Assembly: GCA_965203305.1 (NCBI GenBank)
Contig: OZ241874.1
Span: 1,054,001 to 1,118,000, forward strand
DNA from: Bin80 sp965203305
GTDB lineage: Bacteria > Bacteroidota > Rhodothermia > Rhodothermales > Bin80
DNA length: 64,000 nucleotides
Direction of reading: 5' to 3'
Position numbers and translations under genes: made by a program. Shown one piece after another: positions 8,916 through 17,404 of this stretch. Within the stretch, counting starts at the first letter, position 1, and every line of letters starts with the position of its first letter. Below the pieces are notes generated by a model, which was not told the DNA's origin, did not search any database, and saw only the letters and a list, made by a program, of their open reading frames with translations.

Positions 8916-9517
8916 TGTTTTTCGGACTGAACGCCCCAATCACTCTGCTGCTTTTGCTTTCCATCGCTCTGGTGAGCGGGTTTGCTCTCTTTGGCAATCC
9001 CCATCTCATTGAGCGTTTGGGGTTTCGTCCCGTACAGGTTGCCAGGGAGCCCTATCGCTACATTACGGGAGGATTCGTGCATGTTTCTCTTGCACATCTT
9101 CTGTTCAATGCCATCACCCTGTATTTCTTTGGCCCGCTCCTGGAGTTCCGACTGGGAAGTTTCAAGTACCTCGTCCTGTACATGGGATCGCTTCTGTGCG
9201 CGCATGCACTGACATACATTCAGCATCGGAATAATCCTGCCTATACTGCAGTGGGAGCGAGCGGGGCGATCAGCGGAGTGCTGTTTGCGTTCGTACTATT
9301 CGCTCCATACGAGATGATCTATTTTTTCGGCATCGTGCCCATTCCGGCAATATTGTTTGCATTTCTGTTTGTGGCAGGCAGTATTTACGCCATGAAGAGC
9401 GGACGGTCTTTCGGGATTGCCCATGAAGCTCATCTTGGGGGTGCGATTGGCGGAGCACTTCTGACAATCATTCTGGAGCCGGGGATATTTCCGTTATTTC
9501 TGGAAAAGCTCTTTTGA
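8915..9517 (+). CDS. Rhomboid family intramembrane serine protease
   Basis: 200 aa with about six hydrophobic segments. The catalytic serine is Ser116 in VGASGAISG (GxSG). The catalytic histidine is His173 in HEAHLGGAIGG, and the upstream HxxxN (HLLFN, His61 and Asn65) that stabilises the oxyanion is present. These residues are all in expected order, so the enzyme should be active in cleaving transmembrane substrates. The start overlaps the purQ stop by one base, but the pairing with purQ has no obvious functional meaning. Confidence 0.93.
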   Translation: MFFGLNAPITLLLLLSIALVSGFALFGNPHLIERLGFRPVQVAREPYRYITGGFVHVSLAHLLFNAITLYFFGPLLEFRLGSFKYLVLYMGSLLCAHALTYIQHRNNPAYTAVGASGAISGVLFAFVLFAPYEMIYFFGIVPIPAILFAFLFVAGSIYAMKSGRSFGIAHEAHLGGAIGGALLTIILEPGIFPLFLEKLF

Positions 9518-9722
9518 TCGGACTGGAGGAACTCAATGGTTAGAGGCTCAGAAATCCAGATTCAAGATTTCCACAGCTTCCATCGCTTACCTGGGAGCTT
9601 CCCGTTGCCATGCAAGGGAAGATCAAATGTGATTGCCCCTCTACCCCAGGGCTACATCAAGTACTTTTGCTTCGTTCCGAGGCTGAAGAGTCTTTCATAA
9701 AAAGAGTTATGGGATCCCAATT

Positions 9723-9751
9723 TTGTAAAATTCGTTACATTTTCGTATCAT
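9723..9751 (+). promoter_or_regulatory. Sigma70-like promoter of module A, conserved in module B
   Basis: TTGTAA at 9723-9728 and TATCAT at 9746-9751 are separated by 17 bases. The whole element and its surroundings (GTTACATTTTCGTATCATTG) recur with one mismatch in the spacer at 19598-19626, at the same distance class from the same kind of gene. A start of transcription near 9758 would place the ATG at 9783 about 25 nt downstream. Confidence 0.55.
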
Positions 9752-9782
9752 TGCTGATCACTGCTACCTGAGATTATACTTG

Positions 9783-10365
9783 ATGTACAAAACCATTTTT
9801 CGGTATCCGGTTATCAATCTCCAGAGAAAGCTTCCAGTACATGCCTCTCAGAAGGACATTTCAGGTGGAAATAATAGTCACAGACAGTTGAACTCAGAAA
9901 CCGATCTAGCGAGTTCAGCCCATTCTGCCCCCCCCATTTTTTCGTAGTGCTGTCGTTTTAGTACTGGCATTTGCCTGCACTGGTTGTGGCTCGCTGATTC
10001 CGTATCGTGACAGCGGTATATTTGCCGGCTCGAAATTCCTCTTGGGCTTGCAGTCATTTATAGTCGGATTGGCGTTCTCGTCCCTTCTGAGCTATTTCTT
10101 GTACCGAGTTCAGATCAAAAAAATCAAGGGATGGGATATCACAAAACATGGGGATTCAGTTCCCTCCCTTTCCCCTTGGGTTCTTCCGGCTGTCCCTCTG
10201 TTTCTTGTGTTTCTGATTTTTTCGTTGGCTATAATTTTGTATCCCTACTACCTCTATGTCAGCAATCTTTTTTCCCACATTACAGGAGCATTCATGGGGT
10301 GCGGTATTGGATGGTGGTTTGTATTTCGTTTCTATTTTTGCAGGAAGATTTCGCGGGCCGTATAG
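9783..10365 (+). CDS. Small multi-span membrane protein, module A (frame broken at a C8 tract)
   Basis: The ATG at 9783 lies just behind the promoter-like block. As written, its frame passes through a run of eight C (9928-9935) and stops at TAG 9945-9947 after 54 codons. The remainder of the protein is open in another frame from the C tract to 10365. It has a signal-like stretch with AVVLVLAFACTGC (lipobox-like Cys), then three TM segments (LLGLQSFIVGLAFSSLLSYF, LPAVPLFLVFLIFSLAIIL, ITGAFMGCGIGWWFVF). Seven or ten C would join the two parts. The module B homologue at 19663 has twelve C and is in frame. The function is unknown; a role as a membrane partner of the giant protein 28 nt downstream is inferred from conserved order. 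Confidence 0.6.
9928..9935 (+). repeat. Poly-C tract (8 C), likely slippage site
   Basis: Eight consecutive C inside the leader part of the module A small membrane-protein gene. The same position in module B carries twelve C. The current length puts the downstream reading frame out of phase with the ATG at 9783. Confidence 0.7.
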
Positions 10366-10392
10366 TGGTTATACTAACAGATGCTTTCATAA

Positions 10393-13300
10393 ATGAGTAG
10401 TTTTGTTGCTTGTGGAGGGACAGGTGCCCATGTAGTTCTGGCGATGATTCGCTTGCACATATTGGGGTATCCGTTTGGATTTTTTACCAGACAAAACAAG
10501 GGGAGCAAGGAAGCAGGAAAATTCCCTGATTTATTCTTGCTGGATGCGGATGACGACGAGAGGGATAAAGATGGACAGCGGACTGCATGGGGGGAGGTGC
10601 AGAGATTAGTCGCTGAACATCCCGGGATATACAGATATGAGGAGGTGTTTGGTCTCAAAGTGCTTCCGAGACTAGCGCATGTATCCCCATTACCTGCAGC
10701 ATGGGATAATAATGATCACAAAGATACTTTGGGGTTTATACTTGAAGACTCTGAGAGATTCCGTCTGTTGACATCTGAATTTCAGCGGGGGATTACACCT
10801 TCCGAGGGTTTCTATGCTTCAGGCTCCGGGGGTGCTCTGGTCTTTAGTTTGACGGAATCCGACACACATAATACAGGAAATGGCAGGATCAACAACAATG
10901 ATGACTATCAAAAACTACTTATTGAATGCAAGGAAAGTAAAGTAGTGGTTTGTGGTTCAATCGTAGGAGGAACTGGTGCATCCTGTGCACCCACGCTTGC
11001 TCTTCGTTTGCATGAGAAGTCGCAGGAAGGTGCGGTTATGCCGGTACTGATCCATGAGTGGTTTAAGCTCATTCCGAAAGACAGGGATGATAAAGACGAG
11101 CAAAACAGCTGTGATGAGCGCAACCAGAAAATGAAGGAGAATGCAGCTTCTGGGCTTGCCTTCTCGGGCGAAGAATTAGCTAAAAAGTTGACCACTGTGT
11201 TATTAGGAATACCAGAATCACAGTTCAGTGAACGCATATGGGGTGATAATTGCAGACAGCCGATCCAAGAGTCATACGCTCATGTAGTCGGTGCGCTTGC
11301 TGGTATACAGCATCTGTTGAGTGATGATGGGGAGGGTACTCCAGGCCTATACGGTGTAGCTGCATCTGATCGTTCAAAGTTGACAGAAGACCTAAGAATA
11401 GGAGAAGGGAACCACTCCACACTGAAAGATCTGGTTGGACAGGCAGAATGTCTCGTACATGTTTTAGAAAATTATTGTAAGGTGCTCAGGCAATGTGAGT
11501 CCCGTCAATATACAACCATTGAGAGATGGTTCAATGAGATTACATTTGGGAATCCCAAGCCCCCTCAACTGAAAATTTATGAATGGGTGTATAATGCCGT
11601 AGAGGGAAAGAGCGGAAGACTAAAGATTGTCATAGACGATCTGGAAACTATCAAGAAGAGGTATCGGGATCTCCTCGGATGGCTCAGAAGGCTATTGAAA
11701 TATCCTGAATTTGAGATAGATAAAGGATTTTTTGATCTGGCGAAGAATATTTTGGGGAGAGAAAGGGATAACTCGTTACCTTCTCTTGATGGTTATGATG
11801 CTTTTAGTGGGCACATTAACGAAACGGAAACTCAAGGAGTAGAGAAGGAGGAATATATTGCCTTGGCATTATTTGATTGGTTTGCAAAGTGGGTCAAAGA
11901 TTGGTGGGAAAAGGAGCAGCCATCAAGCAAATTGGAGAAGGCACAGAGCGGTTATTGGCCTACTTCCGACCCAAACAAACCAACTGGGATCATATGGGGA
12001 GAAGAAGCTCCCGGTGAATTGTGCAAGGCAAGCAAAAGAGATATCGCTCTTGAATCCCTTTACAAATCCGAGAATATCTCCGTCAATGGTCGTCCAGATC
12101 CGATTGCGTTAGTCAATCAGTTCGAGTTTGAGCTAAGAAAGAGTACGCCAACTGCAATACGAAAACTGGAGTTGTTGCTGGTTGGTCGCGCACTCGGAAA
12201 ATTGGAACTGAAAAATGTTAAAATTCCAAACAAGGACATCAGGACCCGCTTTTCAGTTGAAAATCTGTTTGATGATGACCTTGCCCAATATCGTATCGTT
12301 CACAAGAGGACCGGAAAAACATATGGTTTCAGTTCGCCACAAGCACTTTTATGCCCCACGCAAGATGTTGCAGATGAAGACTGGCAGGACCTGTGGAAAG
12401 ACATAAATCGTGACCAGCCATCCCTGCCAAAGGCCAGCTGGTTGCTGAGTCTAGTCTGGAGTCATAGGGCGCAAAAAGCCAGAAATAGTATTGCCGTCTG
12501 GATCAAACGTCTGGAGGGAAAAATGCCAGATCGTTTCAGAAAGATTCTGGCTAGAAATATCTTACCTGAAGAGGGGAATGATGCTAATTTTGGAATAGGA
12601 GAGTGGCTTTGGTTATCTGACGGAAAAGAAAAAATCCAGCTTCCGTTACCCGTGCTACCCCGAAATTCTATCTCACCTCCTGGCAACATCCTTCCTGATA
12701 TCCGTGACGAGAGACACGATCTCAGTGTTGAAGAAATTAAAGAACATGTCCACGAGTTTGAAGAAATTGAAGGCTATTCCTTGATCAAGGATGTGCAGGT
12801 TCCGAACCGGAAGCACGGTTTAAACATGATATGGAGAAAGCATTTGGATGAACTGCAGAAAAAGGGTCGAATTTTTGCGTGGTGGCCGGATGATCAGAAA
12901 GATGAAGTGATTTATATCCTGAGGTATTTTGAGGAGGATGATTTTGAGAACAAAGAGGATGTTTCTGTGGAGAAGTTGAAGAAGAGGAAACTAATCTGCA
13001 TCAGAAACCTCAGAGTGATTAACAGGGAGGCCATTCAGATTGAAACATGCATTCCCCTGAGCCAGCGGCCAGTTCCCGGTTCTAGTGTTGAGCCGGGTAC
13101 TCTTATTTTTCCTGATTTGCCTCTCCGTCCAGACTACATAAGCCTGGCTCGGCAAGCTCCCCCAGATCCAGACAATCCAGAAGAGGGAGAGGGGCTGGTT
13201 GAGAGTAACTGGAAAGGCTGGAAAAGAAGTGATGGGTCCACTCCCTACACATTTGATGAAAAAAAAGTGACATGGGACTTGCATCTCGCTGGACGCAAAA

Positions 13301-15477
13301 AGCCATTGCGAATAGAGAAAGGTTATGAGGGTATTAAAGCAGAAGAGGCACACTGGATGATCTGGCCCAACTTCAAATCAGCAATTGAGGACACTGAGAG
13401 CGAAAACGACAAGGAAGCCCAGCGGGAGCTTCACCAATGGAAAGCCTACTACATTTATGAGTATGCAACAAGAAAATCTCTGGAAGCTCAGGCTATCATA
13501 CTTGACGGAAGGGAAGGACTTGAAATAAGGAAACGTACCTTAGACAGTCCAATTCATAGCCGTGCTTTGAAGTTTAGTGTAGAGCAAGGGAGACACACAG
13601 GAGGCCCTCCTGTGGCCCTGTGTGCTTACGATCACGAAACAAAAGAAGATGTGGGGATCTATGCGATAAATTTGGTTAAGATTTCGAGAGATCCTTCCTC
13701 GTGGAAACTTGCCATAGACTTTGGTACCTCGCACACCGTAGCCGCGATAAAAGCGGACACGGGTAAAGGTGAGTCAGTTGACCTTAAGCCCGAATATACC
13801 AAAGATAGGAGGAAAGGTGAAGACAGAGAGCTTTCGTTTCATATTAGTGAGAGTTGGCCTGCCTCAGAAGAGGAGGCAGTACAAATGGGTATTGATCTGT
13901 GGAGACCAACATACTATGTCAGGGAAGGCAAGAAGACGGGGTCAATGCTACCGTCAGATCTCTGGTTCCTGGAGAATCTCAAGTCTGTGAAAGAGATGAG
14001 AGATCAAATCAAGGAATGTATGCCAATGATTCATTTTGCCATTCCTCCCATGGAGTTATGTAGGTCAGATTCTGGGGAACATATTATATCTGGTTTTAAG
14101 TGGGCTGAGATGCTTGATTCCGATTTCAAAAACTATGGAGATTGGTTGCAAGAGAAATATCTTGGAATGGTTATTGAAATTTTTGTGGCTGATATCCTTA
14201 GAAAAAAACGAACACATCTGCCCAGTGAAATTGAATTCATATTCACATATCCGTTGAGACGTACGAAGAAAGAGAAGGAGGAATATGAGAAGCTGGTCAA
14301 AAGAGTGCTGAGGCGCAACAGCGAAGATCTTGGGCATATATACAGGAAGGTACTATTCTACAGCGAATCCCATGCCGCAGCACTCGACACAGGTAAGGGA
14401 GAGTATTACGGAGTTAAGCTAGTTGCAGATCTGGGGGGCGGAACCCTTGATGTTTTAATTTCGGCCGAAGATGTGCCAATAGAAGGGAAGGAAAGTCGAT
14501 TTAGGCAAGATTATGCGGACAGCGTGAACATTGGTGTGGATGTTTTACTTCGAAAATTGGCGAATAGAGACAAGAAGTATTTACCAGACAACTCTACATG
14601 GAATGGAGACGAGTTGACCCGTTTGAGAAAATTGCGTGCATGGATGCGTCAAAAAGGATCGCCAAGGTTATTTTCAAGAGACTGGGTGGAAGAGAAAACC
14701 TCCAAAGTAAATGAACTGGGATTAAAAGGCTTTGAACAATCACAGGATGGTTTTCCTGCAAGAAAATTGATTGAGCGGTATTTCCAATTCATCGCAGATT
14801 TTCTGGCACGCGCACTCGTCGTCTATGTCAGACAAGATTTCTGGAATAACGAAGAGATTGACAGGGAGAAGGAGTTCAAAATGATAACATTGATCGTTCA
14901 GCTTAGAGGTAATGGATGGTACTTATGGTACAACAGTGATAAGTATTCCATAATTCAAGAAAAGGTAATGGAATGGATCAAAAGTCGGGCCCACAGCTTA
15001 TGGAATGATGATGATCTGTGGGTGGAGACTGATGACAAGAAGATGCTGGAGCAGCTTCTGGCCCGTCAAGACTTGTGGCACGAACCCAGAGGCCGCCGTG
15101 ATCCTAAATTGGGGCCAATTCGGAGTGTCGTAGCAAAAGGTATGGACGACTGGAAAGAAACGGATAACTACAGGTCTCCATTGTGCAAGGTGCAAATACT
15201 TCGCAGGGAAGACGCAGTGGTTGACCATAAGGACTGGATAGCGAAACTACCATTCCGTATAGGAGACGATATGACTCTCGGAATGAAGATGTTTGATCCT
15301 CCATTACACGTGGGCAAGAGCGAATTCGTTCAATCTCTTGAAGATAATCTAATGCGAGAAATCAGAGATCGCATTTCCAAGGAAAGTGACAGGGATGAGA
15401 ATGGTGTTGATGCACCGATAGCAGCACTTGTATGGGAAAAGACTATGGACTCACCCGAAGAATTCTCTAAGGATTGA
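10393..15477 (+). CDS. Giant tubulin/FtsZ-like plus Hsp70/actin-like fusion NTPase, module A
   Basis: 1694 aa. Residues 4-25 (FVACGGTGAHVVLAMIRLH) match the first glycine loop of tubulin/FtsZ folds, followed by a strand ending in FLLDADDD. Near residues 186-205, VVCGSIVGGTGASCAPTLA matches the tubulin signature loop (GGGTGSG in tubulin, GGGTGTG in FtsZ). This resembles the large bacterial tubulin-like proteins (Pfam Tubulin_2 type). From about residue 1105, LAIDFGTSHTVAAI is an Hsp70/actin phosphate-1 motif, and KLVADLGGGTLDVLIS (about 1342-1357) is phosphate-2. The about 550-1100 region has no recognised fold and carries conserved tracts such as AHWMIWPNFK. No signal peptide or TM is seen, so it should be cytoplasmic. 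It is followed by helical, vWA, MotA-like and MotB-like genes. The domain calls rest on motif reading; no alignment was run. Confidence 0.7.
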   Translation: MSSFVACGGTGAHVVLAMIRLHILGYPFGFFTRQNKGSKEAGKFPDLFLLDADDDERDKDGQRTAWGEVQRLVAEHPGIYRYEEVFGLKVLPRLAHVSPLPAAWDNNDHKDTLGFILEDSERFRLLTSEFQRGITPSEGFYASGSGGALVFSLTESDTHNTGNGRINNNDDYQKLLIECKESKVVVCGSIVGGTGASCAPTLALRLHEKSQEGAVMPVLIHEWFKLIPKDRDDKDEQNSCDERNQKMKENAASGLAFSGEELAKKLTTVLLGIPESQFSERIWGDNCRQPIQESYAHVVGALAGIQHLLSDDGEGTPGLYGVAASDRSKLTEDLRIGEGNHSTLKDLVGQAECLVHVLENYCKVLRQCESRQYTTIERWFNEITFGNPKPPQLKIYEWVYNAVEGKSGRLKIVIDDLETIKKRYRDLLGWLRRLLKYPEFEIDKGFFDLAKNILGRERDNSLPSLDGYDAFSGHINETETQGVEKEEYIALALFDWFAKWVKDWWEKEQPSSKLEKAQSGYWPTSDPNKPTGIIWGEEAPGELCKASKRDIALESLYKSENISVNGRPDPIALVNQFEFELRKSTPTAIRKLELLLVGRALGKLELKNVKIPNKDIRTRFSVENLFDDDLAQYRIVHKRTGKTYGFSSPQALLCPTQDVADEDWQDLWKDINRDQPSLPKASWLLSLVWSHRAQKARNSIAVWIKRLEGKMPDRFRKILARNILPEEGNDANFGIGEWLWLSDGKEKIQLPLPVLPRNSISPPGNILPDIRDERHDLSVEEIKEHVHEFEEIEGYSLIKDVQVPNRKHGLNMIWRKHLDELQKKGRIFAWWPDDQKDEVIYILRYFEEDDFENKEDVSVEKLKKRKLICIRNLRVINREAIQIETCIPLSQRPVPGSSVEPGTLIFPDLPLRPDYISLARQAPPDPDNPEEGEGLVESNWKGWKRSDGSTPYTFDEKKVTWDLHLAGRKKPLRIEKGYEGIKAEEAHWMIWPNFKSAIEDTESENDKEAQRELHQWKAYYIYEYATRKSLEAQAIILDGREGLEIRKRTLDSPIHSRALKFSVEQGRHTGGPPVALCAYDHETKEDVGIYAINLVKISRDPSSWKLAIDFGTSHTVAAIKADTGKGESVDLKPEYTKDRRKGEDRELSFHISESWPASEEEAVQMGIDLWRPTYYVREGKKTGSMLPSDLWFLENLKSVKEMRDQIKECMPMIHFAIPPMELCRSDSGEHIISGFKWAEMLDSDFKNYGDWLQEKYLGMVIEIFVADILRKKRTHLPSEIEFIFTYPLRRTKKEKEEYEKLVKRVLRRNSEDLGHIYRKVLFYSESHAAALDTGKGEYYGVKLVADLGGGTLDVLISAEDVPIEGKESRFRQDYADSVNIGVDVLLRKLANRDKKYLPDNSTWNGDELTRLRKLRAWMRQKGSPRLFSRDWVEEKTSKVNELGLKGFEQSQDGFPARKLIERYFQFIADFLARALVVYVRQDFWNNEEIDREKEFKMITLIVQLRGNGWYLWYNSDKYSIIQEKVMEWIKSRAHSLWNDDDLWVETDDKKMLEQLLARQDLWHEPRGRRDPKLGPIRSVVAKGMDDWKETDNYRSPLCKVQILRREDAVVDHKDWIAKLPFRIGDDMTLGMKMFDPPLHVGKSEFVQSLEDNLMREIRDRISKESDRDENGVDAPIAALVWEKTMDSPEEFSKD

Positions 15478-15530
15478 GGGGGCAATCATAGGTATAGTTT
15501 ATGTTGTCTCTTACCTAGTCTACTCTTGAC

Positions 15531-16016
15531 ATGATGCCGCTTTCCGAAATTCTAAAATTTTTGCGGTATCTGGTTTTAGTTCTGCGAAAAACAGGGATTC
15601 GGATTATTGAATTTCCAGTCCAACACCTACTGCCCATACTCCACCGAACTTTACGATTACTTCATAGCTTGGACGCAAGTTTGTCCCGGAATCCAGTCTC
15701 GGTATATCCACTCCTTCTTCAAGGGCTAAAGCGAATCTTGATAAATCTCTCCTCACTGAGCAGTTTCTCAGAGGAGACTGATCAGGCGGAAGGGATTGTC
15801 AGAAATTACCTCTTTGTTGCAGACATTATCAGGGTCTTGTTGCGTCTGGTCCGTCAAATTGCACGGTCACTTGATACACTGTGTTTGAAATTCACTCAGC
15901 GGAAGTACCCCACTGAGAGGATCAGAGTCCTTCAGGATGCACTTTGTGCTGTAGAAAATATTTATTCAAACTATACTCAGGTACAGTCAGAAAAGAAATG
16001 CCCCAACCGAATTTAG
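15531..16016 (+). CDS. Helical accessory protein, module A
   Basis: 161 aa, Leu-rich and almost wholly alpha-helical, no signal peptide. It is related to the 149-aa protein at 28828: both end with a shared tail of the pattern QDALxxxExIxxNxTQxQSxKxC and occupy the same slot between a giant protein and a vWA-like secreted protein. Its end overlaps the start of the vWA gene by 19 nt, suggesting translational coupling. It does not resemble a family I know. By position it could be an adaptor between the cytoplasmic giant protein and the membrane motor. Confidence 0.6.
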   Translation: MMPLSEILKFLRYLVLVLRKTGIRIIEFPVQHLLPILHRTLRLLHSLDASLSRNPVSVYPLLLQGLKRILINLSSLSSFSEETDQAEGIVRNYLFVADIIRVLLRLVRQIARSLDTLCLKFTQRKYPTERIRVLQDALCAVENIYSNYTQVQSEKKCPNRI

Positions 16017-17404
16017 TTGTCTCGATCTTGGCTGTCCTCGTTTCCACAGCCCTGTTCAATTGCGATGGTTCCATAGAAGTCTCTTCGCCAGATAATGAGG
16101 TTATTTCCCGTGGGGTTGATATTACGCCTGTATGGGAAGATGCCACGGATTCATCGGAGTTCAGAACAATACGAAACCCTGGTGCATCGGATTTTTATTT
16201 ATTGCTGGATCGCTCTATTCCCATGGGAGGATATATACACAAGGATAATAAAGATAGCTCGTATCTCTTTGTGGATATGCAGGACGAAATAGAGAGTGCG
16301 ATAAAGTCATCAGATTACGAATCCAGCGAAATTAAATGTGTGGAAATCACAGATGAAATTAGGTCTCCTGAGTGTTGGTCTAATACTGATCTAATGATTA
16401 GGAAGGCCTTTGGAGGAAACTCTTCTCGCATTGATAGGGCGATTCAACTCGTATTTGACAGTCTGAAAGACGGGAGTATTACGGGAGTAGCGTTAATCTC
16501 TGATTTGATGTCCACTACTGAGAGTGGACGCGGGGGCAGAGCTACCAACTTACTTTCAAGCTTCAAACCATTTGAGCGTGATTTCAATGAGAGCAAGATT
16601 CATATGGCTGTGGTGGGTATCCGTCCCCAGTATTGGGGTGTACACTCCGAAACATGCCCCGTGCCACCGGACAGTCTTACTGGGTGCTGGTTTCACGAAG
16701 GTCGGGAAAGGTATTATGCGTTGAATGAGGTCGTTAGCAGGCCGATCTATGTCTTGCTTATTGGGAGAAGCCTTAAAAAAGGGGATAACCGTAGAGAAAA
16801 CCCCATAAACGTGATTATGAAGAAGCTGGAGGAGGCTTTTGATATACGAGATTTTGGTGTGGTAAAATCAGAGCTTCTGACTCATGGCACATTAGGCGGC
16901 CAGACATCCCTTGATTTTAGTATACCCAAAAACGATAGAGGTCATAAACTTATTAATTATGTCCAAGATCGTGGTTGCACTTGTACGGGTAATGACGACA
17001 AACATATTCTGACTGCAACATTTAATGCAAGCGAAATATCCATAGTCTCAGAATCAATAGAGTTAGCTGATAGCTTGGGCTGTTTCCCTCAACGAAGACC
17101 CGAGATTGAAAAGAATGGAATGGTATTAAACCTTGACTGTGCGTGCACACGTAGTTTACGTCCAAAAAGGAGCTGTGAAAGAGAAAACGTTCATTGTGAT
17201 GATAATAATGGGATAATCAGGTCAGAGTTAAGTAGGCTGACTATGATGTTAGAGCATAGTCCAGATGACTGGGAGGACTGGTCTGCAAGGGTGGAGCGCA
17301 GTGATGCGACATACTATTTAGCCAACTTGATCAAGGGATTGCGTCCGAGCCATTATAGAGCAACTATTTCACCAGTTCTGCCGCTGGCTTGTTGTAGCAA
17401 ATAA
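15998..17404 (+). CDS. Secreted vWA-like protein with degenerate MIDAS, module A
   Basis: 468 aa from the ATG at 15998. An in-frame ATG at 15944 would add 18 residues ahead of the signal sequence. Residues 6-22 are hydrophobic and end at a Cys (TALFNC), lipobox-like although Asn at -1 is not canonical. From residue 66, FYLLLDRSIPMGGYI resembles the first strand and MIDAS of a VWA domain with DxSxPM instead of DxSxS. GVALISDLMST and HMAVVGIR fit the later strands. The C-terminal third is Cys-rich (CTCTGN, CACTRS) and ends in LPLACC, shared with the module B copy at 29265. It is probably periplasmic and could act as the sensor or substrate-binding part. The stop overlaps the MotA-like ATG (TAATG). 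Confidence 0.65.
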   Translation: MPQPNLVVSILAVLVSTALFNCDGSIEVSSPDNEVISRGVDITPVWEDATDSSEFRTIRNPGASDFYLLLDRSIPMGGYIHKDNKDSSYLFVDMQDEIESAIKSSDYESSEIKCVEITDEIRSPECWSNTDLMIRKAFGGNSSRIDRAIQLVFDSLKDGSITGVALISDLMSTTESGRGGRATNLLSSFKPFERDFNESKIHMAVVGIRPQYWGVHSETCPVPPDSLTGCWFHEGRERYYALNEVVSRPIYVLLIGRSLKKGDNRRENPINVIMKKLEEAFDIRDFGVVKSELLTHGTLGGQTSLDFSIPKNDRGHKLINYVQDRGCTCTGNDDKHILTATFNASEISIVSESIELADSLGCFPQRRPEIEKNGMVLNLDCACTRSLRPKRSCERENVHCDDNNGIIRSELSRLTMMLEHSPDDWEDWSARVERSDATYYLANLIKGLRPSHYRATISPVLPLACCSK

